Of a stretch of DNA of 49,505 nt, positions 31,943-39,737 are shown piece after piece. The first letter of the stretch is position 1. Each line of letters starts with the position of its first letter. Where the stretch lies: assembly GCA_020025545.1 (NCBI GenBank), contig JAHHRX010000012.1, positions 1-49,505 of the forward strand, read 5' to 3'. Source of the stretch: Oscillospiraceae bacterium. Its GTDB lineage: Bacteria > Bacillota > Clostridia > Oscillospirales > Oscillospiraceae. A program made the position numbers and the translations under genes. The notes below the pieces were generated by a model. The model worked only from the letters and a program-made list of their open reading frames with translations, did no database searches and had not been told where the DNA came from.

Positions 31943-32944
31943 ATGGCTTTGTTTGAAGGTTACGAAAGAAAAATCGACAAGATCAACGGTGTCCTCGCTC
32001 AGTACGACCTCAAGTCTGTGGAAGAGTGCCGTGAGATCTGCCAGGCTAAGGGCTTTGATCCCTACACCATCGTAAAGGACATCCAGCCCATCGCTTTCGA
32101 GGATGTGGCATGGGCATATTGCGTTGGCGCTGCCATCGCTCTGAAGAAGGGTGTCAAGACTGCTGCTGAGGCTGCTGAGGCTATCGGTATCGGCCTGCAG
32201 GCATTCTGCATCCCCGGCTCCGTTGCTGAGGATCGTAAGGTTGGCCTGGGTCACGGCAATCTGGGCGCTATGCTGCTGCGTGACGAGACCAAGTGCTTTG
32301 CATTCCTGGCCGGTCATGAGTCCTTCGCTGCTGCTGAAGGTGCTATCGGCATTGCCCGCTCCGCCAACAAGGCTCGTAAGGAGCCCCTGCGCGTTATCCT
32401 GAACGGTCTGGGCAAGGACGCTGCTCAGATCATCTCCCGGATCAATGGCTTCACCTATGTACAGACCAAGTTCGACTACTACACCAGCGAACTGACCGTC
32501 GTGAATGAGATCGCTTACTCTGAGGGTGAGCGTGCAGCTGTCCGCTGCTACGGTTGTGACGATGTCCGTGAGGGCGTTGCCATCATGCACAAGGAAGGCG
32601 TTGACGTTTCCATCACCGGTAACTCCACCAACCCCACCCGCTTCCAGCATCCTGTTGCAGGCACCTATAAGAAGGAGTGTGTCGAGCAGGGCAAGAAGTA
32701 TTTCTCCGTTGCATCCGGCGGCGGCACGGGTCGTACACTGCACCCCGACAACATGGCAGCCGGCCCTGCTTCCTACGGCATGACCGATACCATGGGCCGT
32801 ATGCACTCCGATGCCCAGTTCGCAGGTTCCTCTTCCGTTCCTGCTCACGTGGAAATGATGGGCTTCCTGGGCGCTGGCAACAACCCCATGGTCGGCATGA
32901 CTGTGTCCGTTGCTGTTGCAGTTGAGGAGTCCCTGAAGGGCTGA
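31943..32944 (+). CDS. GGGtGRT protein
   Basis: A 333-residue soluble protein named for its signature SGGGTGRTLHPDNMAAGPASYG at about residues 258-279 (glycines 259-261, G263-R264-T265). It also contains GHGNLGAMLL, FLAGHESFAAAEGAIGIARSANKARKEPLRVIL and a cysteine pair at RCYGCDDVR. The family occurs widely in gut Clostridia with the NifU-like gene directly upstream. No enzymatic activity is established as far as I know. The Gly-rich loop and ordered Ala/Gly helices suggest a nucleotide or cofactor site; this is inference. The ATG has AAGAGGAGG upstream. Codon use, with many Gly-GGT, Ala-GCT and Arg-CGT codons, marks it as highly expressed. Confidence 0.85.
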   Translation: MALFEGYERKIDKINGVLAQYDLKSVEECREICQAKGFDPYTIVKDIQPIAFEDVAWAYCVGAAIALKKGVKTAAEAAEAIGIGLQAFCIPGSVAEDRKVGLGHGNLGAMLLRDETKCFAFLAGHESFAAAEGAIGIARSANKARKEPLRVILNGLGKDAAQIISRINGFTYVQTKFDYYTSELTVVNEIAYSEGERAAVRCYGCDDVREGVAIMHKEGVDVSITGNSTNPTRFQHPVAGTYKKECVEQGKKYFSVASGGGTGRTLHPDNMAAGPASYGMTDTMGRMHSDAQFAGSSSVPAHVEMMGFLGAGNNPMVGMTVSVAVAVEESLKG

Positions 32945-33027
32945 TCCTTTTTCTGCACAATCGTGAGTCACCGCTGAAGTGACTCCGAAAAGCGAGACAA
33001 GATTTTTAAATACTGTTTAAGCAGCCA

Positions 33028-33078
33028 AAAGGGCTTGCTGTCTGTGTAAAAACGGGCAGCAAGTCCTTTCTTTTCGTT
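33028..33078 (+). terminator. Terminator after the GGGtGRT operon
   Basis: A stem of about 13 bp, AAAGGGCTTGCTGTC with GGCAGCAAGTCCTTT (one or two mismatches), followed by CTTTTCGTTTTG. A weaker hairpin GAGTCAC/GTGACTC lies at 32965-32985. Confidence 0.75.
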
Positions 33079-33144
33079 TTGCTTCGTCTGCTGCTGTGGT
33101 ATTTTTGCTGTCTCACAAATGTGGTGCAGTAGGGTTTTTGAAAA

Positions 33145-33435
33145 ATGTATTTTACCGGTCTTTCGGGACTTAGTTTGCAATTGCCTTGGGAAAGCGTATC
33201 ATGCTTGAAAACGATTGGAACTATTGCAGTGACAACAAAGCAGGCTGTGCTTACCGTAATGTGTGCATTGCCGGTTTCGGCCGTGGTTATGGCGCATATT
33301 TGCTGGAAACAAAGTAGCGATTTGCTGTTTCCGGATTCCGTCCCATCGTTAAAGCAGCCGGAGACAGAAGAAACGGATGCAACTGCGTACGATACGAAGC
33401 AGCCCGAACCAACGCTGCCACATCAGACGGAGTGA
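33145..33435 (+). CDS. Hypothetical small protein or gene remnant
   Basis: A 96-codon frame. The middle has one hydrophobic segment (VLTVMCALPVSAVVMAHICW), then a Pro/Thr/Glu-rich tail. No ribosome site is convincing at the ATG, and a TTG at 33202 could be a shorter start. A second frame, 33201-33317, would give a 38-residue peptide with three cysteines (DWNYCSDNKAGCAY and GFGRGYGAY), which is equally peptide-like. The two frames overlap, so a frameshifted remnant is possible. I recognise no family. It sits just where composition shifts to the AT-rich EPS locus. Confidence 0.25.
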   Translation: MYFTGLSGLSLQLPWESVSCLKTIGTIAVTTKQAVLTVMCALPVSAVVMAHICWKQSSDLLFPDSVPSLKQPETEETDATAYDTKQPEPTLPHQTE

Positions 33436-33830
33436 ATGTCAAGGGTAGACACCTTTTCTTGCAAATATGCTTTTAGAAATGTGTAGAGTTTTGTGAAACA
33501 AGATAATTTGATCAGATAAAAGTCAAAAAATATAAAATGACATGAAAATGGTAGCATAAGCGCAGCGCTATTGCATGGAAAGTACTAGCGAGCAACAGAG
33601 AATAGACCCGTCAGATGTAAGTGCAGCTATTCAGATTTTTGAAATTAGAAAAGACTAATTATAAATGCAAATGGAACTTTCAATAAGATACTGCAAAATG
33701 TGTGTTCTTTAGAATTTGTGCAAGGATTATAAAAAATCTTGTTTTTAGAAAAAATTATTATTTAGTATTTTTTAATTTGTCAAATTATGGTAAATACTAT
33801 GCGTTTTTGGTAGAATTATCGGTTTTTATG

Positions 33831-33858
33831 TTGACAAAAAATCTCAAAATCGTATAAT
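33831..33858 (+). promoter_or_regulatory. Promoter of the EPS operon
   Basis: TTGACA (33831-33836), 16-base spacer, TATAAT (33853-33858). Both hexamers are perfect. It lies about 140 bases before the first gene. Confidence 0.8.
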
Positions 33859-33883
33859 ATAGGATATATGAATAATTTGTGAC

Positions 33884-33912
33884 AGCCTGTTGCTTCTTTG
33901 AAGCAACAGGCT
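33884..33912 (+). promoter_or_regulatory. Strong hairpin in the EPS leader
   Basis: A 13-bp perfect stem, AGCCTGTTGCTTC/GAAGCAACAGGCT, with loop TTT, about 20 bases into the transcript. No T run follows, so it is not a normal terminator. It could be a 5' stabiliser or a loading site for a processive antiterminator of the NusG/LoaP type that acts on polysaccharide operons; the assignment is inference. Confidence 0.6.
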
Positions 33913-34000
33913 TAAACTGGCTAAGCCGTTGTATCGGTAAAAAAGTGGTAGTACACTAATTTTGAAGTGTCTCAAAAATGAAGGATTAGGGGATAGAATA

Positions 34001-34597
34001 ATGGTTTATGAGAGAGTAATTAAACGAGGCATTGATTTTATTTTAGCGTTGATTGGATTCATTATTTTTGCAATTCCGATGGGGATTGTGGCTGTTGCAA
34101 TCAAGGTGGAATCCAAAGGGCCAGTTATTTTTAAACAGGATCGCTTGGGGTATAAGGGGAAGGTCTACAAGATGTATAAATTCCGCAGTATGTGTGTGGG
34201 TGCAGAAAAAGGTGGAGTTTACTCGGACAATAAGGACAGCCGCGTAACCAAGGTAGGAAAGTTTATTCGTGCAACCAGTATTGATGAATTACCTCAGTTA
34301 GTGAATGTGCTTAAAGGCGATATGGCGCTGATTGGATTTAGAAGTCCGCTTACGTATCATCCGTGGCCTTGGGAGGATTATACGGATGAGCAGAAGAAAA
34401 TGTTTAATGTTCGTCCTGGTATTACGGGCTGGGCTCAGGTAAATGGAAGAAAGACGGTCGAATGGCATAAGCGCATCGAATTAAATGTATGGTATGCAGA
34501 AAATGTTTCTTTTTTACTTGATCTCAAGATTTTCTTTCTGACATTTGCCAAAGTCTTGATGAATGCAGACAACGAAAACGTAGGAAAAACGGTTTAA
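34001..34597 (+). CDS. Undecaprenyl-phosphate sugar phosphotransferase (priming glycosyltransferase)
   Basis: This enzyme starts the repeat unit by moving sugar-1-phosphate from a UDP-sugar to undecaprenyl phosphate. The 198-residue product is the short Bac_transf form: N-terminal membrane helix (about 9-32), then KVESKGPVIFKQDRLGYKGK, YKFRSMC, TKVGKFIRATSIDELPQLVNVLKGDMALIG, RPGITGWAQVNGR and a final membrane-adjacent helix. The DE in SIDELPQ and the RP.GITGWAQV block are the catalytic core. The ATG at 34001 has an AGGGGAT site; the TTG at 33962 has none. It is the first gene of the EPS locus, as expected for an initiating enzyme. The sugar is not readable from sequence. Confidence 0.93.
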   Translation: MVYERVIKRGIDFILALIGFIIFAIPMGIVAVAIKVESKGPVIFKQDRLGYKGKVYKMYKFRSMCVGAEKGGVYSDNKDSRVTKVGKFIRATSIDELPQLVNVLKGDMALIGFRSPLTYHPWPWEDYTDEQKKMFNVRPGITGWAQVNGRKTVEWHKRIELNVWYAENVSFLLDLKIFFLTFAKVLMNADNENVGKTV

Positions 34598-34629
34598 TTG
34601 AGAGAAGCGCAGAAATAGAGGTACGTACA

Positions 34630-35469
34630 GTGGGGCTTAGATTGATGTATATTACAAATATTCCCGATGTTGCACGAATCGCCGAAAATTCTGGAGTTGA
34701 CCGAATTTTTGTTGATATGGAATACATAGGGAAAGATGCGCGGCAGGGCGGCATGGACACGGTCCAGAATCATCATACAATTGAAGATGTAAGACGGATT
34801 AGAAACAGTGTTTCCAAGGCACAGGTTTTATGCAGGGTAAATCCGATTCATAACCAGACAGCCGAGTATTCTTCATCGGAGGAGGAAATCGAAGGTGCAA
34901 TCCAAGCGGGGACAGATATTTTGATGCTCCCGTATTTTAAAACGGTAGGGGAAGTAGAACAGTTTATCAAGTTCGTGAATGGCCGGGTGAAAACCATGCT
35001 GTTGGTAGAAACTCCGGAGGCAGTTGCACAGATCGATGATATTTTAAAGGTACCAGGGATCGATGAAGTACATATTGGTCTGAATGATCTTAGCTTGGGA
35101 TATGGCATGAAGTTTATGTTTGAACTTTTGGCGGATGGTACAGTAGAGAAGCTCTGCATGAAGTTCAAAGAAAAGGGCGTGCCCTATGGATTTGGAGGAA
35201 TTGCGTCTTTGGGGCATGGGTTATTGCCTTCTGAGTATGTAATCAGAGAGCATTATCGGTTAGGCTCTACGGGTGCAATTCTGTCTCGATGCTTCTGTAA
35301 TACCGATCAGGTTGATCGGTTGGACAAGGTTGAGGGATTGTTTCGTACAGGGATCAATGATATTCGTGCACTGGAATCCGAGTGTATGCAGTATCCAACG
35401 AACAGTGATTATTTTATCCAAAACACCAAAGAAGTCATTCGGCGAGTGAATTTAGTAGAGGAATCTTAA
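34630..35469 (+). CDS. HpcH/HpaI aldolase/citrate lyase family protein
   Basis: A 279-residue member of the class II pyruvate-aldolase (HpcH/HpaI, PF03328) superfamily. FVDMEYIGKD is near residue 27, a conserved region ILMLPYFKTVGEVEQF follows, and the metal/catalytic stretch LLVETPEAVAQIDDIL, then DEVHIGLNDLSLGYG supply Glu and Asp ligands. These enzymes make or break C-C bonds with pyruvate or oxaloacetate. The start is a GTG at 34630 with AGAGGT upstream; an ATG at 34645 is possible. It is followed one base later by a 2-hydroxyacid dehydrogenase and so probably works with it on a keto acid for the polysaccharide. The substrate is unknown. Confidence 0.85.
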   Translation: MGLRLMYITNIPDVARIAENSGVDRIFVDMEYIGKDARQGGMDTVQNHHTIEDVRRIRNSVSKAQVLCRVNPIHNQTAEYSSSEEEIEGAIQAGTDILMLPYFKTVGEVEQFIKFVNGRVKTMLLVETPEAVAQIDDILKVPGIDEVHIGLNDLSLGYGMKFMFELLADGTVEKLCMKFKEKGVPYGFGGIASLGHGLLPSEYVIREHYRLGSTGAILSRCFCNTDQVDRLDKVEGLFRTGINDIRALESECMQYPTNSDYFIQNTKEVIRRVNLVEES

Positions 35470-35470
35470 G

Positions 35471-36364
35471 ATGAATTTTTTAATTACGGGTGCATGGGCT
35501 GAAGCAAAAGAGAATATTCACAACCTTGAAAAAATGGGGCATAAAGTTGCATTTCTTCAGCAGGAACGGGACAGTCTGCCGGTACCCAGTGAGTGGGCTG
35601 AAGGAATTATAGGTAATGGTATTTTCCTCTACCATCCGATTGAAACCTTCATAAATCTCAGATATATTCAGCTGACAAGTGCAGGGATGGATCGTGTTCC
35701 GATGGAGTATGTGAAAGACCATCAAATTGAAATCTATAATGCCAGAGGGGTATATAGCATTCCAATGGCTGAATTCGCAATTGCGGGAGTTTTGTCGATC
35801 TACAAGCAGATGCGTTTTTTTGACCATAATCAGGAACATCACCTTTGGGAAAAACACCGGGGGCTGCTGGAGCTTTCCGGTAAAAACGTGTGTATTGTTG
35901 GCTGCGGCAGCGTGGGCACTGAGTGCGCCCGGCGTTTTTCTGCATTCGGCTGCCGGATTGTTGGTGTGGATCTATTCCCTTATGAGAACGCCGCCTACCA
36001 GCAAATCCTTCCGCTTGAGAAACTGGACCAGGTCCTGCCAGAGTGCGATGTGCTGGTACTTACCCTGCCCCTGACGGAGCAGACGAAGCACCTGATGAAT
36101 GCCGAACGACTGGGAATGCTGAAAAAGGCAGCTGTTCTGGTGAACATCTCCAGAGGCGGGGTGGTAGATCAAAATGCCTTGGAAACAGCAGTAAGCCATC
36201 TGGGCGGCGCTGTTTTGGATGTGTTTGAAGAGGAGCCTCTAAGCTGCAATAGCCCTCTGTGGGATGCAGAGAATGTAATTGCAACGCCCCATAACAGTTT
36301 TGTGGGCGAGGGAAATCAGAGAAGGCTGTCTGCTGTTATTCTTGCGAATCTGGAAAAGGAGTAA
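35471..36364 (+). CDS. D-isomer-specific 2-hydroxyacid dehydrogenase
   Basis: A 297-residue NAD-dependent dehydrogenase of the D-2-hydroxyacid family. The Rossmann motif is CIVGCGSVGTECARRF (about residues 139-154), then VGVDLFPYE. The active-site set is LTLPLTEQTKHLMN, NISRGGVVDQNAL with the catalytic Arg, VLDVFEEEPL (Glu), and TPHNSFVGEGN (His). The N-terminal substrate domain is shortened relative to typical 310-330-residue members. It starts 1 base after the aldolase stop. It may reduce the keto acid produced or used by that aldolase, giving a lactate- or glycerate-like group for the repeat unit; this is inference. Confidence 0.9.
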   Translation: MNFLITGAWAEAKENIHNLEKMGHKVAFLQQERDSLPVPSEWAEGIIGNGIFLYHPIETFINLRYIQLTSAGMDRVPMEYVKDHQIEIYNARGVYSIPMAEFAIAGVLSIYKQMRFFDHNQEHHLWEKHRGLLELSGKNVCIVGCGSVGTECARRFSAFGCRIVGVDLFPYENAAYQQILPLEKLDQVLPECDVLVLTLPLTEQTKHLMNAERLGMLKKAAVLVNISRGGVVDQNALETAVSHLGGAVLDVFEEEPLSCNSPLWDAENVIATPHNSFVGEGNQRRLSAVILANLEKE

Positions 36365-36368
36365 AGAT

Positions 36369-37502
36369 ATGAAAGTACTTTTGACTGCAACAGTTCAGAG
36401 TCATATTTGTCAATTTCACAAACCACTGGTGGAAGTGCTGCACGTCCATGGATGTGAGGTCCATGTTGCGGCAAGAGATAATCTTGCGGAAAAGAATGGA
36501 CTTAAGCTGGACTTTGTTGAGAAAGTATTTGATTTGCCTTTTGCCAGATCGCCCAAAAGTCCTGATAATCTGAAAGCATATAAGCAGCTCAAAAAGATTA
36601 TCGACGATGGTAACTATGATGTAATTCACTGCAATACTCCGATGGGAGGCATCGTGACCCGTCTGGCTGCCCGTAACGCGCGTAAACATGGAACGAAGGT
36701 AATTTACACGGCCCACGGTTTCCACTTTTATCAGGGTGCACCCAGAAAAAACTGGATGGTGTTTTATCCGATTGAAAAGTATTTCTCCAGACTGACAGAT
36801 GTATTGATTACCATTACGCATGAGGACTATAAACTGGCATCGGAGAAGTTCCACTGCAGGGTGGAGCACATTCATGGCGTAGGTGTCAATGAGCAGCGCT
36901 ACTATCCCGTATCTGAAAATGAACAGCTCCAGCTTCGCGAAGAGTTGGGATTTACGCCGGATCAGAAGATCATTCTTTGCGTGGGCGAGTTACTGCCCAA
37001 CAAAAACCAGAGCATGGCGATTCATATGATGCAGAAAGTAGTGAAACAGTTCCCGGATGCCATGCTGTTACTGGCTGGGAATGGTCCGGAGAAAGAAAAT
37101 CTGGAAACCGAGATTGCAAACTGCGGCCTGAACAAGAATGTAAAGATGCTGGGATACTGTACATACCTTGAAAAGTATCAGAGAATTGCAAATCTCTTAG
37201 TTGCATGCAGTAAGCGAGAGGGATTGCCCCTGAACCTGGTGGAGGCGATGCTTTCCGGTACTCCTGTGGTGGCAACTTTAAATAGAGGACATCGAGAATT
37301 GATTCATGAGGGGGAGACGGGCTTTCTTGTTTCGGTAGATGATTCTTGCCGTATGGCTGAACGAAGTATCGAATTATTGCGTAATTATAAGCTGTGCAAT
37401 GAAGTCTCAGAGAAGGCTAGAGTATATGCGATGGATTATGGCTTTAAATCAGTAAAATACGAGTTAGAAGAAGTATATTTTAACAACAAAATACATTTTT
37501 GA
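36369..37502 (+). CDS. Glycosyltransferase family 4 protein (EpsD-like)
   Basis: A 377-residue GT-B fold enzyme. The N-terminal half has VIHCNTPMGGIVTRLAAR and IYTAHGFHFYQGAP, typical of EpsD/capsule GT4 proteins. The C-terminal donor domain begins near FTPDQKIILCVGELLPNKNQ and ends with the E-x7-E type motif SKREGLPLNLVEAM. It is expected to add a sugar to the undecaprenyl-linked oligosaccharide on the cytoplasmic face. The start at 36369 follows AAAAGGAG; the longer in-frame start at 36279 would overlap the dehydrogenase by 85 bases. It lies 4 bases after that gene. Confidence 0.93.
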   Translation: MKVLLTATVQSHICQFHKPLVEVLHVHGCEVHVAARDNLAEKNGLKLDFVEKVFDLPFARSPKSPDNLKAYKQLKKIIDDGNYDVIHCNTPMGGIVTRLAARNARKHGTKVIYTAHGFHFYQGAPRKNWMVFYPIEKYFSRLTDVLITITHEDYKLASEKFHCRVEHIHGVGVNEQRYYPVSENEQLQLREELGFTPDQKIILCVGELLPNKNQSMAIHMMQKVVKQFPDAMLLLAGNGPEKENLETEIANCGLNKNVKMLGYCTYLEKYQRIANLLVACSKREGLPLNLVEAMLSGTPVVATLNRGHRELIHEGETGFLVSVDDSCRMAERSIELLRNYKLCNEVSEKARVYAMDYGFKSVKYELEEVYFNNKIHF

Positions 37503-37513
37503 GGGGCTATAAT

Positions 37514-38605
37514 ATGGCAATATATGTGTCCATGCTGGGAATTGTATGCCTAGGAAAGATTCTTCATGAGATTTCAATTTCAAATCATGGGGTGGGGCGT
37601 CAAACCCCGGTACACGTAATTGGCGTGCTATTCGTTTTTGGATATATAATTTTTTGGGTAGGTATTAGAGATGCTTTTGCTGATACACCGGCTTATATCA
37701 GAGCATTCAATGCGGTAACTATTCAAGACTTACATTATCTCGATTTTACTCCAGGAAGCCCGTGGGGGTTTGAACTTATACAGATCTTGTTTAAGACATT
37801 TGTGTCCTCTAATTATCATGCTTGGCTGATGTTTATTGCGATTATCTCTGGCACTTGTCTTGCTGTGACTTTTAGAAGATATTCTCCTAATTTTTACTAC
37901 TCAGTTTTCTTGTTTGTGGCAGCGACCACATTTACATGGATGATGAATGGCATACGGCAGTTCATGGCTGTTTGTATTTTATTTGCATGTACGCCGCTGC
38001 TTGAAAAAAAGAAAGGCTGGCAGTACTGTATTGTGGCGCTCCTGTGCACAACAATTCATGCTACAAGTGTTATGATGATACCGGTTTATTTTCTGGTACA
38101 AGGAAAGCCATGGAAGAAAAAAACAATATTACTTATTGCTGGCGTGATTCTGGTACTTGTGTTTACCTCACAATTTACGAGTTTGCTTGATAAGCTTTTA
38201 GCTGATACAACATACTCAAATGCCGTTGATCATTTTGCTGGCGACGATGGAGTGAATCCATTGCGATTGCTTGTGTTCTCCGTTCCAACGGTATTAGCTT
38301 TTTGTTGCAGAGATATACTTAGACATGAAGAAAATGAGCTCATCGATATGTTCGTCAATATGTCAATCCTTACCTCCGCAATATATGCTATCGGTATGGT
38401 TACAAGTGGTATTTTAATTGGTAGACTTCCAATCTATACACAGCTGTATCAGTATATACTGCTGCCAATTGTATTTGACAAATGCTTTACAAGAGGTAGC
38501 AGACGGTTGTTATATGGATTGAGTATAGTGTGTTTCTTGTTTTATTTCTATTTAATGACTAGAGGAATCTACTACTCAAGTGAAATTACTGGAAGAATAT
38601 TTTGA
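37514..38605 (+). CDS. EpsG-type polysaccharide polymerase
   Basis: A 363-residue membrane protein of the EpsG family, the likely Wzy-type polymerase that joins repeat units on the outer face. About ten hydrophobic helices are visible (for example IGVLFVFGYIIFWVGIR and IVALLCTTIHATSVMMIPVYFL). The EpsG signature region GIRDAFADTPAYIRAFN lies near residue 52-70. A polar periplasmic-type loop GDDGVNPLRLL sits in the second half. The ATG at 37514 has GAGGGGC upstream. The gene is markedly AT-rich compared with its neighbours, which fits recent acquisition. It ends 31 bases before the next glycosyltransferase. Confidence 0.88.
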   Translation: MAIYVSMLGIVCLGKILHEISISNHGVGRQTPVHVIGVLFVFGYIIFWVGIRDAFADTPAYIRAFNAVTIQDLHYLDFTPGSPWGFELIQILFKTFVSSNYHAWLMFIAIISGTCLAVTFRRYSPNFYYSVFLFVAATTFTWMMNGIRQFMAVCILFACTPLLEKKKGWQYCIVALLCTTIHATSVMMIPVYFLVQGKPWKKKTILLIAGVILVLVFTSQFTSLLDKLLADTTYSNAVDHFAGDDGVNPLRLLVFSVPTVLAFCCRDILRHEENELIDMFVNMSILTSAIYAIGMVTSGILIGRLPIYTQLYQYILLPIVFDKCFTRGSRRLLYGLSIVCFLFYFYLMTRGIYYSSEITGRIF

Positions 38606-38636
38606 TAATGTAGATCCAATAGAGAGGTGGAGTATA

Positions 38637-39737
38637 ATGTCAGAGCCGATCAGAGTTTTGCATGTTGTTACCTACATGGGGCGTGGTGGCCTGGAATCCA
38701 TGCTGATGAATTATTACCGCCATATTGACCGTACCAGGGTTCAGTTTGATTTTCTGGTACATAGGCAGGAACGACATGAGTTTGACGATGAAATCGAAAG
38801 CCTTGGTGGTCGGATTTATCGACTTCACCGACTGAAACCCTGGAGCATTTCTTACCGCAGGGAACTGAATGAATTTTTTAGAAGCCATCCAGAGTATAAG
38901 ATCGTGCATTGTCATGTGGATTGCATGAGTAGTATTCCTCTCGCGGCAGCAAAGGCAGCGGGAGTTCCGGTGCGACTCGCTCATGCTCACAGTAGTAATC
39001 AGGATAAGGATTTTAAGTATTGCCTTAAGCTTTATTATAAAAGAAATATCCCCAAGGTTGCTACGGGATTATTTGCGTGTAGCGAGGCTGCAGGAAAATG
39101 GATGTTTCAGTGCGATGATTTTTGTGTTCTTCCGAACGCAATCGATGCCAAGCAATACTCCTACAACTCTGAAATTCGGGACAGAATGCGTAAATCATTT
39201 GGTCTGAGTGATGAGTTGGTGATTGGTCATGTGGGAAGATTCAGCCCTGTAAAGAACCATGCATTCATTTTTAAGATACTGAAACAGCTGCTTTCTATGG
39301 GGGAGAACGTAAAGCTTCTGTCGGTCGGCACTGGACGGTGGGAAGAAGAAATTAAGCAGAATGCCCATGATATGGGACTGGATGACAGCATTGTTTATGC
39401 CGGGATGCGTACAGATGTCGCTGACTGTATGCAAGCAATGGATGTATTCATTTTACCATCTCTTTATGAGGGACTTCCAGTTACAATGATCGAGGCCCAA
39501 GCCTCTGGCCTGCCCTGCCTGATTTCTGATAGAGTGCCTATCGAATGCAAGAAAACGAATCTGGTGGAGCAAATGCAACTGGAATCTGGTGCAGAAGCGT
39601 GGGCGGAGGCTGCCATCAGACTGGCGGATACAAAAAGGGTCGATACATACCGACAGATCGTTGCCAGTGGCTTTGATGTGAGAGAAAATGCGCAGTGGCT
39701 ACAGAAGTTCTACTGTGGCCTATATGAGAACTTATGA
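38637..39737 (+). CDS. Glycosyltransferase family 1/4 protein (EpsF-like)
   Basis: A 366-residue GT-B enzyme. MGRGGLESMLMNYYRHIDRTRVQ is the classic EpsF start. KIVHCHVDCMSSIPLAAAKAAGVP and RLAHAHSSN follow. The nucleotide-sugar half includes IGHVGRFSPVKNHAFI, AGMRTDVADCMQAMD and the E-x7-E-like motif PSLYEGLPVTMIEAQASGLP. It is paralogous to the gene at 43859-44953 (same motifs, same length), so two related linkages may be made. The ATG at 38637 has AGAGAGGTGGAG upstream; an in-frame start at 38580 lies in the polymerase gene. It overlaps the acyltransferase gene by 4 bases. Confidence 0.93.
   Translation: MSEPIRVLHVVTYMGRGGLESMLMNYYRHIDRTRVQFDFLVHRQERHEFDDEIESLGGRIYRLHRLKPWSISYRRELNEFFRSHPEYKIVHCHVDCMSSIPLAAAKAAGVPVRLAHAHSSNQDKDFKYCLKLYYKRNIPKVATGLFACSEAAGKWMFQCDDFCVLPNAIDAKQYSYNSEIRDRMRKSFGLSDELVIGHVGRFSPVKNHAFIFKILKQLLSMGENVKLLSVGTGRWEEEIKQNAHDMGLDDSIVYAGMRTDVADCMQAMDVFILPSLYEGLPVTMIEAQASGLPCLISDRVPIECKKTNLVEQMQLESGAEAWAEAAIRLADTKRVDTYRQIVASGFDVRENAQWLQKFYCGLYENL

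Larger units (their letters stand above)
33436..34000. other. 565-bp AT-rich non-coding leader region of the EPS locus
   Basis: No credible ORF. The base composition is far more AT-rich than the DNA to the left. It contains a small AGCGC-A-GCGCT dyad near 33559-33569, the EPS promoter, the hairpin leader and the ribosome site of the sugar transferase. The left part (33436-33830) has no recognisable element. Confidence 0.6.

Noticed and set aside
31172..32971. 599-codon minus-strand frame opposite the NifU-like and GGGtGRT genes
   Set aside because: The plus-strand genes have ribosome sites, promoter and family motifs. The antisense frame exists because of their strong codon bias.
33884..33912. 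Hairpin considered as a plain terminator
   Set aside because: There is no T run after the stem, and it lies about 20 bases into the EPS transcript rather than after a gene.
33436..34000. Search for an attachment site, transposase or tRNA at the EPS boundary
   Set aside because: I found no tRNA gene, integrase, insertion-sequence ends or direct repeats by eye.
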